This document shows, piece by piece, positions 40,444-50,040 of a DNA stretch of 64,000 bases. The stretch covers positions 100,874,001 to 100,938,000 of the forward strand of contig OZ231126.1 of NCBI GenBank assembly GCA_965153355.1. The letters run 5' to 3'. This stretch comes from Flaccisagitta enflata. Its lineage: Eukaryota; Chaetognatha; Sagittoidea; Aphragmophora. Under the pieces are notes generated by a model that searched no databases, was not told where the DNA came from, and saw only the letters and a program-made list of their open reading frames with translations. Position numbers and translations under genes: made by a program. Each line of letters starts with the position of its first letter. Position 1 is the stretch's first letter.

Positions 40444-40759
40444 TTTGGAAGATGACTATTTTACTATCCCAACGACTGAAAAAAAAAGGAAGAGGGGGGG
40501 GTTTCAGAAAAAAAAGGCGTGTGAAAAAAAAAAGGCTGAAAAAAAAAATGTAAGCGTAAACGTATTCACCTACACATGAGAAAAAATGAGACTAATGTCT
40601 GCGTCCATCTCATTACGTTCGTTGTCTATCTTTGAATATCTTTGACTATCTTCGACTATCTTTGACTATCTCTGACCATGCGATGTGATGTCGCTGTCAA
40701 ATATTTGAAGGCTGAGAAAAAAAAAGGAGAGAGACGATAAATCTGTTTCTCAAAATTGG
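40444..40759. other. Presumed leader of element 3; no LTR recognised
   Basis: A/G-rich homopolymer patches are followed by four or five imperfect 15-16 bp TATCTTTGACTATCT repeats (about 40627-40678). Upstream of ORF1 one expects a primer site and LTR. I find no TGG site with tRNA-like continuation and no counterpart of this sequence left of 30731. Confidence 0.45.
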
Positions 40760-41935
40760 ATCATCACCCTTTCAGGCCTGAAACCTGCCCTCTCAGGCCC
40801 AAAATCTGCCCTCTCAGGCCTTGAATCTGCCCTCTCAGGCCTTGAATCTGCCCTCTCAGGCCTTGATTCTGCCCTTTCAGTCCTAAAATCTGCCCTCTCA
40901 TGCCTGAAATCTGCCCTCTCAGATTCAAGGCCTGAGAGAGAAGATTTCAGGCCTGAGAGGTCAGATTTTAGGCCTGAGAGGTCAGATTTCAGGCCTGAGG
41001 AGGAGAAGAAAACAGACGGATGAACGGATGGATGGATGGACGGATGAGCAGGCGAGCAAGCGAAAGTCCCCTGTGTTCTCCCAGGACCGGCTGCTGAGCC
41101 GCTGCCCCTGCCTCTCATTGATTACAGCCAAGCAAAGCAGGGCAGCGGGTATCGCTGACCACATATTGCCCTTCGGCGACCTATTCTTCAACTTCTTCTT
41201 CTTCTTCTTCTTCTTCATCTTCATCTTCTTCTTCTTCTTCTTCTTTTTGGGCAGCGGCCCCAAAGGGGACGAAGTCCTGTAAAACACAGGGGGACTTTCG
41301 TTTGTCCGTCCGTCTGTCCGTTCGCTCGTTAGTCCATCTTCATCAGACCCCTCAGGCCTCAAATCTGTCCTCTCAGGCCTCAAATCCAGCCACTCAGGTC
41401 TCAAATCCAGCCTCTCAGGCCTTAAATTTGGCCTCTCAGGCCTAAAAGCTGGCCTCTCAGGCCTCAAATCTGGCCTCTCAGGCCTCAAATCTGGCTTCTT
41501 AGGCCTCAAACCTGGCCTCTTATGACTCAAATTAGGCCTCTCAAGCCTCAAATCAGCCATCTAAACCTCAATTTATTGCTCCCAGGCTTCAAATCAGTTC
41601 TCTGGCCATTCAAACCTCAATCCAGCTCTCTCAAGCCTCCCAAGTCAGCCCTCTCCAAGCTGGTGGCAATCTCCAGAGCCTTATATCAGCCTTTGTAGAC
41701 CTCAGGTCAGGCTCTTGAATGCCTTCAGTCAGCCCTCTTTAGCATCTCATCCTTTTCTTCCAGGTAGGATGAGCAGAAAGTCCCCCTGTGTTCTATAGGA
41801 CTTCGTCCCCTTCGGAGCCGCTGCCCTGCTTCCCCTCACTCCAATTTACAATCACTCAAAGCAGGGCAACAGGTATCGCTGACCACATATTGCCCTTGGG
41901 CGACCTGTTCTTCTTCTTCCTCTTCTTCTTCTTTT
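40760..41935. mobile_element. Family B foldback repeats, two copies back to back
   Basis: Minisatellite of TCAGGCCTNAAATCTGCCCTC type (40775-40995) is followed by a terminal repeat with GTGTTCTCCCAGGAC and a head with GCAGGGC and CGGGTATCGCTGACC. A TTC microsatellite comes next (about 41188-41250), then terminal repeat CGAAGTCCTGTAAAACACAG (41269-), a second minisatellite (about 41345-41560), terminal repeat CTGTGTTCTATAGGACTTCG (41786-) and a second head to 41915. The repeated modules are in the order expected for two foldback units in minus orientation. Confidence 0.7.
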
Positions 41936-42040
41936 TCTTCTCCTTCTTCTTCTTCTCAGCTTCTTTCTCTTGTGATCCCATCAATAGCTTTGTCAGTCAA
42001 TCATAGTCCGAGCGCAACCCTGACAATGGTGATCAAAACA

Positions 42041-42238
42041 TGTTTTTTTTAGTCGCGTGAATTGGACTATCACCCGCTATGTCGGTTGGCCCGTTGGTTC
42101 ATCAGTATGTCCGTCGGTTGGTCAGCGTTCACTGGCAGTTTTTGCATTACTGCTCCTGCCCAAATACGTGGATAGCCTTTTATAATCACTGCCCCTGTCC
42201 ATCCGCACGCGACTTCGATAGTGTATCCAGCCTTGTTC
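42041..42238 (-). mobile_element. Family A modular repeat, inverted copy
   Basis: TTTTTTTAGTCGCGTG (tail, damaged hairpin), GGTTGGTCAG minisatellite remnants, TTACTGCTCCTGCCCAAAT and the head GTGTATCCAGCCTTGT appear in inverted order. A second GGGCAGGGGC-type block is present, as in the copy at 43373. Confidence 0.7.
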
Positions 42239-43137
42239 ATCTTGAGAAAGCGATACGAATTCTGTTCACACTTTTTTGGAAAGATTTCACAAAAATACTC
42301 ATATCTCAAGAACGCTTGGTCGCAGACTCTTGAAATTTTTGGTGTGTATGCAGAATTTCATGCTCCTTCAGATCATATCGCAGTATGGACACTTCAGTAT
42401 CACACAACCTTATGGATTACTGTGCATCACAGCGCCACGCAAGCGTCACCGGGTGTGAACAGAATTTGTATCGCATCTTTAAAAAAGTTTATCTCAGCAC
42501 TAAAGCATTACAATGATATGAAATTTGATATTTACACCCTAACGTGTCTTCATCAACAGGGAAAATAAGAACAAGATGATAAAACAAAAGAAAAGTGCCA
42601 TCTTTATGATGTCAAAAATCCTTAAAAATTGTATTATGAAAAAAAAATACTTTAAGTATGTTTTTGTCATACTTAACGGTTGAATATCAATATGAGATTT
42701 TTATCACTTATAACCACAACCTAGACAAATGAAAACGCCACATTATTCAGCAATTTTCTTTATTCTTGTTACCCTTAACCTCTACCATAGTGAGGGCGAC
42801 ATTTGAGCGACATTCAAAAATGAGTCAAATTAGGCCTATGAGGCCCATGAGGTGGAAAGGTGTGCCCAAGGTCCAGTGTGGGATACCAGAACAGATGAAA
42901 ACAAGCCCAATGTAATTCGTGATGAGTAGGGCTACCTTATACATCGTCATATAGTACTATTTCCATACGCTGGCGAATTTTGAAAATAACCCCTAGTGCA
43001 CAGAAATGCTATAGCAGTCTCTGTTATGTCATGCCTTATCAATAGTTAGTCGATCAAAAAAACTTGAGTGCCTAAAAATGTGAGGGCTGTACATCTCATT
43101 CCTCACCAAGAACCTGATTATCGATTTTTTTCACTAG
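42239..43137. other. Intergenic DNA without recognisable genes
   Basis: This is A/T-rich unique-looking sequence. ORFs up to 115 codons (42221-42568) show no motif and no codon bias that I can judge. Nothing else was recognised. Confidence 0.45.
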
Positions 43138-43260
43138 TCGCAAAGGCATACAATGGTCAGCGGTACTTGATGCCCCTAAGTTTGTTTATGGGCTGAGATG
43201 GTAAAAGGGGCAGCGGCCCTGAAGGGACCAATGACCTATGCTTGGGCTCATGGAGAGTCA
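43138..43260 (+). mobile_element. Family B fragment (head and one terminal repeat)
   Basis: ATGGTCAGCGGTAC and GGGGCAGCGGCCCTGAAGGG, then AATGACCTATGC, form the head plus a CTATGC-type terminal repeat. The minisatellite and right end are missing. Confidence 0.6.
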
Positions 43261-43372
43261 TAGGGAGTCGTTTGGCCTTTGGAGTAAAGATAGAGGCCTT
43301 AGCGACCAATCATATTTTCCCGTTGCTCCTGAGTTTAATTTATAACTTTTTAAAACCAACGTAAAAAAAGAA

Positions 43373-43570
43373 ACAAGGCCGGATACACGACTACCGAAGT
43401 CGCGTGCAGGTGGGCAGGGGCAGTAATGAAATAGGCTAACCAAGCATTTTGGCAGGAGCAGTAATGCAAAAAACGCACATAAACGCAAAAAAACAAAGTG
43501 TAACCGACGGACCAACTGACAGACCAACCAACATAGCGGGTTATAGGGTCGCGTGCACGCGACTTAAAAA
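43373..43570 (+). mobile_element. Family A modular repeat
   Basis: Head ACAAGGCCGGATACACGAC, GTCGCGTGCAGG, two GGGCAGG.GCAGTAATG blocks, a GACC-rich block, and tail GGTCGCGTGCACGCGACT followed by TAAAAA. Confidence 0.8.
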
Positions 43571-43689
43571 CTGCCTTCATACACTGTTGAATGCAGAAAA
43601 TCACAGGCTTTTTCCGCATCTAAAAGATGATAGAAAAATCCCTGGCACTAAACAATAATCAATTATTTTCATAAACGAAAATTAGACAC

Positions 43690-44019
43690 TGTGAGGCCAA
43701 CACTTATAGATCGCGTACAGGACTTACAAGATTACGTGATTATGTGATTAAGTATAGCTTCAAAATATCCTGTAATGACAAAAATGACTACATTTACATA
43801 AAATGACTATAATTGATACATCTTACAATTACCTGTTATTACATATTGACCTATAATTATCTCTAAAGACCTTTAATTACCTTAAGCTACCTAATTACAG
43901 AGAATTACCTATAATCATCAATAGCTACCTGTGAATACATGACCTATCAATACCTATGGTGAGTTATGATTACCTAAACCTATAATAACCTACAACTTCC
44001 TTTAAACTGATAATGGTAA
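43690..44019 (+). mobile_element. Family C head with diverged ACCTATAATTAC tandem array
   Basis: GGCCAACACTTATAGATCGC matches the family C head. It is followed by diverged tandem units related to TGACCTATAATTACCT to about 44000. The hairpin tail is absent; an AATGAT array follows instead. Confidence 0.55.
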
Positions 44020-44223
44020 TGGAATGATAATGATAATGATAATGGTAATTATAATGATAATGATAATGGTAATGATAATGATAATGATAATGATAATGAT
44101 AATGATAATGATAATGATAATGATAATGATAATGATAATGTTAAAGATAATGATAATGATAATGATAATGATAATGAAAATAATAATGATAATGATATTG
44201 ATTATGATAATGAAATGATAATG
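44020..44223. repeat. (AATGAT)n microsatellite
   Basis: AATGAT hexamer repeats with minor variants span about 200 bp. Ile/Met-rich ORFs in it are artefacts. Confidence 0.93.
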
Positions 44224-44224
44224 A

Positions 44225-44385
44225 CCTGAAAGGGCAGATTTCAAACCCAAGAGAGCAGATTTCAGGCCTGAGAGGGCCTGGGGGTGATAGAAGGAAGGAC
44301 GGATGGATGGACAAAGGGACGGACAAACGAAAGTCCCCCTCTGTTTTACAGTGATTCGCCCCCTTTGGGGCCGCTGCCCAAAAAG
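44225..44385 (+). mobile_element. Family B fragment (minisatellite and right terminal repeat)
   Basis: CAGATTTCAGGCCTGAGAGG units are followed by a GGACGGATGGATGG block, GTCCCCCTCTGTTTTACAG and GGGGCCGCTGCCCAAAAAG, which is the right end of family B. Confidence 0.65.
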
Positions 44386-44527
44386 CGTTTTTTCTTAGTG
44401 GACTTATGGGAACCATTTACAACCGACACTTTTGCTATCATTTAAGTTATCATCTTGTTACCTTGTCCTTGTTAGTTTTTGGAAAATGGCTATGGCTAAT
44501 TTTCAGTTTAACATCATTTTTCAGTCA

Positions 44528-44960
44528 ATGTCCGTACCTGGTGTCCAAGGGGAGTCGAACCATGGTCATAAACACGGTAAGCCATTGTGCCTGCTCATGA
44601 TTTTAAATCTATGAAATCATGCAACGCTCAATTTGAAATTCTTTTGTGTATCTAACCATCAACATATTTCTCCGCCATACAAAAAAAGGTTCCCCTCAGA
44701 GTTCGTCTGGTTATCCAATGATCCTCTACGGCACCAGGAGATTCCATCATTTTACAAAAACGGTCGTGAAAGCATCGTTTGACCTGTACAGAAGTTCCAC
44801 CAAAAGAAGAGACGATATCTGGAGGAGATTTAGTAGAGCCGGAAGAAAGCCTCGCTTTGTCGTAGTCGGCAAATTCCACCCCTGGGCTTGGACGTGGACT
44901 GGCTACTACGCGTTCGCTGAATACAAAGGAAGCCATGTCGTTATCATTTTTGACAATTGA
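44528..44960 (+). CDS. Small two-exon gene, unknown product
   Basis: Exons 44528-44576 and 44689-44960 (this entry spans the 112-base intron) give 106 residues in phase. The upstream exon edge is ATTTTTCAG at 44524, so more exons may precede. Donor is CACG|GTAAGC; acceptor is CAAAAAAAG. The product starts with a short Gly/His-rich stretch. It continues basic (FHHFTKTVVKASFDLYRSS, KRRDDIWRRFSRAGRKPR) and ends in a hydrophobic, Trp-rich segment (FHPWAWTWTGYYAFAEY) and VVIIFDN. No family recognised. Good codon-level appearance and phase agreement are the evidence; the acceptor is weak in pyrimidines. Confidence 0.4.
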
Positions 44961-45269
44961 AATGTGTACGTTGTTATGATAGGTGGAACAACATCCCTCA
45001 CTATACCCAAACTGAAATAAATGGAAGAGGGCCTTGTGAGCCCTCACTGACTAGTTACTACGCACATCACTCCTAGTTTTCCAAAAAGCAGAATCTAAAT
45101 AACATTCTTTCTCAATCTAACCCAAAAGAAAACCGCTTATCAAAAGTAGGTAAGGGCTAATGCTTGTTACCTCTGTTACCAAAATTCAACAAATCACCCG
45201 AGGGTGGCATTGTTAAGTTATGGACAAACGCAACCAAATAGCAATCAAGCACATGAAATGTATCGGATG
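44961..45269. other. Non-coding stretch
   Basis: This follows the small gene. GAAATAAATGG near 45014 could serve as its poly(A) signal (AATAAA). Nothing else was recognised. Confidence 0.4.
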
Positions 45270-45740
45270 AACGGTGCCATTTCTCATGCGAAAATTGTAT
45301 CTTATACAGACGGGACCCTAATAAGAGTGCAGGAGGGACCCAATTGTTACATGCCCCCCTACAGCTCACATGGTTCATTCAATTTCCTCACTTGCAGTGG
45401 CGGGTGACACCTTTTATGGATACAATTGGCGTCAGAGGCCATTTTTCAATTTCCACCTTCAACCCCCTCAAGGGCCAATTTTAAATCAAAGTTTGGACAA
45501 AAAAATTATTCAATTTTTTGGGCTTTAGGGGTGCTTTGAAGGGGTTCAGGATGGAAATTGAAAAATCGCCACGGTGGCATCATTTCTGTTTACCTAAGCT
45601 GTCAACCGCCGCTGGAATTGTGGAAATTGATTGAACCAAATGAGCTGTAGGGGGGGGGCATGTAACACTCAGGGTCCCTCCTCCGCTCTAATTAGGGTCC
45701 TGTCTGTACTGATGGGGCGATTATGACCTAAAAACGGGGT
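45270..45740. mobile_element. Foldback (hairpin) element
   Basis: Long inverted arms. GGGACCCTAATAAGAG, ACATGCCCCCCTACAGCTCA and GAGGCCATTTTTCAATTTCC on the left are matched by GGAAATTGAAAAATCGCC, GAGCTGTAGGGGGGGGGCAT and CTCTAATTAGGGTCC on the right. The arms are each about 200 bp around a centre near 45510. No ORF is present, so this is a MITE-like foldback unit. Confidence 0.75.
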
Positions 45741-46233
45741 TTCCATCCAATTTTCAAGCATGGATGCATGGGCGCTTAGGGAGATTTGGGGTTTCATATT
45801 TCAGACATGATTTGTTTACTTTGCTTTCTATGAATAAAACATTCTGCAACAGCCCAAATACAGCTTTGAGAAAGCAGTTTTTGCTCACAAAGAAGGTACA
45901 GGCAAGGGAACCAGAAAGAAGGAAGTTGTTTATCATTTCGGTTTGCTGTATTCGATATTTGATATCCACAAAAGCAGCGGTATATCTCAGCCGGAGAGCT
46001 TCAATAACTGATCTCCGAGCTTATTGACTAGTATTTGCGTGCATCCCTATAAGCTAGTGCATTTGCCGAGGGTGTGTTCGTGTGTCACTCCTCTGTCAAC
46101 ATGAGTCCAGGTCAATAGTCATAGTGCAGTGGGGTTTTTTTTTACAGTTTTTCATAGATTGAGGGTTGATTAAACTAAAACTGTCACTCATGAAATCTTG
46201 TCAAGGGCGCTTTTTGTGAAATTTGAAAACAAG

Positions 46234-46480
46234 GCCAGATACATGGGCCAAGATGGTGCGCCGGGCGTTATTAATTCTCAGACCTATCCCTAGCTCTATC
46301 AGACCTATCCCTAGCTCTATCAGACCTATCCCAAGCTCTATCAGGCATATCCCAAACTCTATCAGACCTATCCAGAGCTCCATCAGACCTATCCCAAGCT
46401 CTATCAGACATATCCCCACAACTATCCGACCTATCACAAGACCTATCCGACCTATCCCCAGCCCAATCAGACCTACAGTA
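46234..46480 (+). mobile_element. Family E modular repeat (TATCCCTAGCTC minisatellite)
   Basis: The head ACAAGGCCAGATACATGGGC with GATGGTGCGCCGGGCG is followed by about ten units of ATCAGACCTATCCCTAGCTC type (20-21 bp). A second, inverted copy lies at 55985-56115. Its ends relate to families A and C. Confidence 0.7.
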
Positions 46481-46653
46481 CGATGGGAGCAATAAGAGCA
46501 GTAGAAAGAGGGCCCTTTATATTCTCACTGTTTAAAGGAAGAACCTAAAGCTTTGGTTTTTCTGAAAGCTGATGGTCCAAAATATTGAGTGAACACAAAA
46601 TTCCAAACCAAGTGATTCATAACAAAACTGCCAATTGATATCTTTAAATTGCA

Positions 46654-46747
46654 TGTGGCACAATAGCTCAGTTGATAGTGATGAACTTGAGAAAATAAAT
46701 CTCTCACTCTTCAGTGTCACAGGTTCAAATCCCGAGTGGTGCTGCAC
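46654..46747 (+). tRNA. tRNA-like sequence (probable SINE head or tRNA pseudogene)
   Basis: It has a box A-like TAGCTCAGTTGATAG and a box B GGTTCAAATCC. A seven-pair acceptor stem is possible between 46654-46660 (TGTGGCA) and 46740-46746 (TGCTGCA), including G-T pairs. The T-stem is poor, the variable region long and the anticodon unclear, so it is not a confident functional tRNA. It runs straight into TTTTTTTAGTCGTGTGCTAC, the inverted tail of the A/C families. Confidence 0.45.
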
Positions 46748-47349
46748 TTTTTTTAGTCGTGTGCTACGCGACTCTATAAGTCACTTTTTGGTCCGTCGGT
46801 CCGTCACAAACTATATTCACTCAAAGCTCTTGCTCATCAGCTTTCAGAAAAACCATAATTGAAGCTACTTCATTAGAATGGTGAAGCAGGAAATGACCCT
46901 CCATCTAAGGTTCTCATTGCTCCTATGGTACTGTAACTGTAGCTGATTATTTTTGCAAATGAAATGGCGAGTATCATCAATGATGAATAAAATGAGTTTT
47001 CAATTGATTTCAAACATAATCAGTGATTTTTCATTTGAGCGTGACCGACGGATGGACGGAGGGACAGAGCCTCTTATAGAGGTGCTATGGCGCATCTGGG
47101 AATCATCCTAGGAAGCACTGAAAATTAAACTGGAAGAACATACCCAGAGGACATTGTTACCATTTCCATCATTGATTTTGCTTCAGTCAATATCTCTATC
47201 ATTTTTTTCCAACCTTGAAATGTTAAGTTATGAAGGATCTCCATTCTGTAATCGCCAAATGAGATAAATGCATAATGATTGAGAGAAACTCAATGATAAA
47301 GTACTAAAAAAGTAAAGATTTTACTTACAATCATCTCATTTATGCTTAG

Positions 47350-47486
47350 ACAGAATTACAAATTTGCATAGAAAATCAAAATATCAACCAAATAAGAACA
47401 TAGCGCGCTCAGTACATGATTTAGGGATCGCGCTATGTACTTATTTTGTTGATATTCAGATTTTTTATGCAAATTTGTAATTCTGT
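47350..47486. repeat. 137-bp near-perfect hairpin
   Basis: ACAGAATTACAAATTTGCAT on the left is inverted on the right as ATGCAAATTTGTAATTCTGT. Inner arms contain ATATCAACCAAATAAG and CGCGCT/AGCGCG around a short loop near 47420. It is a MITE-like or cruciform sequence without coding capacity. Confidence 0.8.
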
Positions 47487-47978
47487 GTGGGTCATAATAG
47501 AATAACAAATAGAATTTTTCTATGTTTTTCGCCTATATTTCAACCACAAAATGTGAAAGTTTATCCATGCAAAATATATGGTTTCACAACTTCATTGAAA
47601 ACGGCAAAGAAAAAAAATTCAGCTTATTCCATTTTATAGAAATCATGATTCATTGGGTATGGGTAGCAAATTCTTTGCTAATTTTCAGTGCGACCTCGCA
47701 TATTTCTGAGCCACTTTTTGCTTCTTTTCAAGATTTTCAACTCGAGTGTGACCGACCAACTGACAGACAGAGCTAGTTTAGAGGTGCTATGGCACACCTA
47801 AAAAGCAAATTTCTTGCCTCATTTTTAATATAGATATTTTTAACTTATCCAAACCTCTTTGTTGTAAGCAAATTTGAAATCCTGATAACAATTCCTATTG
47901 TTTGATATGTCGCACTAAATACTTTCTCTAATGACTAAGATTTGCTATTTTTGAGCCTTTGCAAAATCATAATGGTGG

Positions 47979-48100
47979 CTTAAAGATTGAAACTTTTATT
48001 TCCTCCCAAAAACATATATTATATATATATGCGTTATTTGCTTAAAGATTGAAACTTTTATTTCCTCCCAAAAACATATATTACATATATATGCGTTATT
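47979..48100. repeat. Tandem duplication, ~64-bp unit
   Basis: Two nearly identical copies of a unit beginning GCTTAAAGATTGAAACTTTT with an internal ATATATATAT patch and ending TGCGTTATTT. Confidence 0.85.
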
Positions 48101-48418
48101 TCAAAAAAAGGAAATAACATCAGGATTACAAAAAGAGGTCTTGATGAGTTTGAAAATTCTGGAGTCAAAATGAGACTAAGATTATTCTTTTTTAATACTT
48201 ATCATAAAGCGCCCTTGACAAAATTTCATAACTGTTAGTTTTAGTAAAAGTAACTGTCAAACTGTGAAAAATTACAAAAAATTGATTAAATCATGCAAGT
48301 TTATCACTTTTATACGGGTTGGTTGGGTGCAGGGTGTCACAAAGTGCCCGAGCACGCGAGCGGCGCTCGTAGGAAGCTAGCTAGGCTGGTAGGAAGCAAA
48401 GGGGGAAGGAAAGAAAGA

Positions 48419-49043
48419 AAACAGGTCGCCCAAGGGCAATATATGGTCAGCGATACCCGTTGCCCTGCTTTGAGTGATTGTGAATTGGAGTGAGGGGTAG
48501 CAGGGCAGCGGCCCCGAAGGGGACGAAGTCCTGTAGAACACAGGGGGACATTCGTCCGTCCTGCCTTAAGTGGATGAGATGCTATAGAGGGCTGATAGAA
48601 GGCTGAAGGTCTAAGAAGGCTGATGTAAGGCCTGAGAATGCCAATTGGAAGCTTGAGAGGGTTGACTTGAGGCAGGAGAGCAAAAAATTGAGGCTTAGGT
48701 GGCTGATTTGAGGCTTGACTCCTGAGAGGCCAGGTTTGAGGCATGAGAATTTGGATTTGAGGCCCGAGAAGCCCAATTTGAGGTCTGAGAGGCCAGGTTT
48801 GAGGCCTGAGAGGTTGGATCCGAGGCCTGAGAGGCCAAATTTGAGGCCTGATAGGCTAGATTTGAGGCCTGGGAGGCTGGATTTGAGGCCTGGGAGGCTG
48901 GATTTGAGGCCTGAGAGGCCATATTTGAGGCCTGAGGGGCCTGATGAGGGGGGGGGACGAACACACGAACGGACGGACGAACGAACGAAAGTCCCCCTGT
49001 GTTCTACAGGACTTCGTCCCCTTCAGGGCCGCTGCCCAAAAAG
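48419..49043 (+). mobile_element. Family B foldback repeat, most complete copy
   Basis: Head GGTCGCCCAAGGGCAATATA with GCCCTGC/GCAGGGC hairpin; left terminal repeat GGGGACGAAGTCCTGTAGAA then CACAGGGGGAC; minisatellite of TTTGAGGCCTGAGAGGCC units (about 48570-48950); right terminal repeat AAAGTCCCCCTGTGTTCTAC then AGGACTTCGTCCCC; end CCGCTGCCCAAAAAG. The inverted terminal repeats match over about 45 bp. This copy gives the best consensus. Confidence 0.85.
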
Positions 49044-49740
49044 AGGAAGAAGGAAAGAAGAAAAGGAAGGAAAAGAAAGGAAAAGGTAGGAAAGGAAAGG
49101 AAGAAGGAAAGAAAGAAGGAAGGAAAGAAGGAAGGAAAGAAGGAAGGAAAGAAGGAAGGAAGGAAGGAAAGAAGGTAGGAAGAATAAAGGCAGAAAAAGT
49201 TTTTTCCTCTTCTTTGTTAAGGAAGGAAGGAGAGAAGAAAGGAAGGAAGGAAGGAAAGAAGGGAGGAAAGAAGGAAGGAAGAAAGGAAGAAGAAAGGCAG
49301 AAAAAGTTTTTTCTCTTGGTTATAAAGGAAGGAAAGAAGGAAGGAAAGCAGGAAAGAAGGAAGGAAGGAAGGAAGAAGGAAGGCAGAAAAAGCGTATTCT
49401 CTCTGTTTGTAAAGAAACGAAAGAAGGAAAGAAGGAAAGAAAGAAAGAAGGGAGGAGGAAGGAAGGAAGGAAGGAAGGAAGGAAAGAAGAAGAAAAACAA
49501 AAAAAGTTTTTTCCTCTTGTTTACATAGAAAGGAAAGAAAGAAGGAAGAAAGGAAGGAAGGAAGGAAGGAAGGAAGGAAGGAAGAAAGGAAGGAAGAAAG
49601 GAAGGAAGGAGGAAGAAAGGCAGAAAAAGTTTTTTTTCTCCTGTTTATAGAGAAAGGAGGGAAAGAACAAAAGAAGGAAGGAAAGAAAGAAGGAAGGAAT
49701 TAGGGAAGAAGGATGGAAGGAAGGAGGAGGAAGGCAAAAT
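49044..49740. repeat. GAAGG/GAAA array with higher-order repeats
   Basis: GGAAGGAAAGAA-type repeats are punctuated six times, at about 90-125 bp intervals, by a conserved insert starting GGCAGAAAAAGTTTTTT (near 49191, 49292, 49382, 49497, 49620, with a variant near 49733). Lys/Arg/Glu and Phe/Leu/Ser ORFs here are artefacts. Confidence 0.9.
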
Positions 49741-50040
49741 ATGTTTTTTTCCTTCTGTATGTAAAGCCTTCTTAAAAACGCTTGTTTGTTTAGATGAAAT
49801 CCTAGTTCAATAGAAAATCAAGCCTTAAAAGTCCCAGCCTCGAGGCTCAAATCCCCCGCCTTAAGACTCAAGTCCCAACCTCGAGCAATGTCACTATCTA
49901 ATATCAAAAGCCTGGGGCGCTAATTATAAAACAAGGCCGGATACACGGCTAGTCGGCTACCCCAGTCGCGTGCGGGTCGGCAAGGGCCATAATTGAGGTC
50001 AGTGGAACATTTGGGCAGGAGCAATAAGGCCAAAACCCCC

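Larger units (their letters stand above)
46120..48290. mobile_element. Composite region bounded by ~80-bp inverted repeats
   Basis: GAAATCTTGTCAAGGGCGCT at 46193-46212 is inverted as AAGCGCCCTTGACAAAATTT near 48210. Matching outer sequence (TTTTTCATAG... and ...GTGAAAAATT) extends the arms. Inside lie family E, the tRNA-like unit, a smaller inverted pair (CTGAAAGCTGATG near 46562 and CATCAGCTTTCAG near 46836), GACC-type tail remnants (47040-47100, 47748-47806) and a 137-bp hairpin. It may be a foldback element that accumulated insertions. Confidence 0.45.

Noticed and set aside
44538-44563. Minus-strand match to a tRNA B box (GGTTCGACTCC).
   Set aside because: No box A, acceptor stem or T-stem can be formed around it, and it lies in a candidate coding exon.
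48856-49528. Long ORFs in the GAAGG array.
   Set aside because: Pure Lys/Glu/Arg or Phe/Leu/Ser/Pro strings generated by the repeat.
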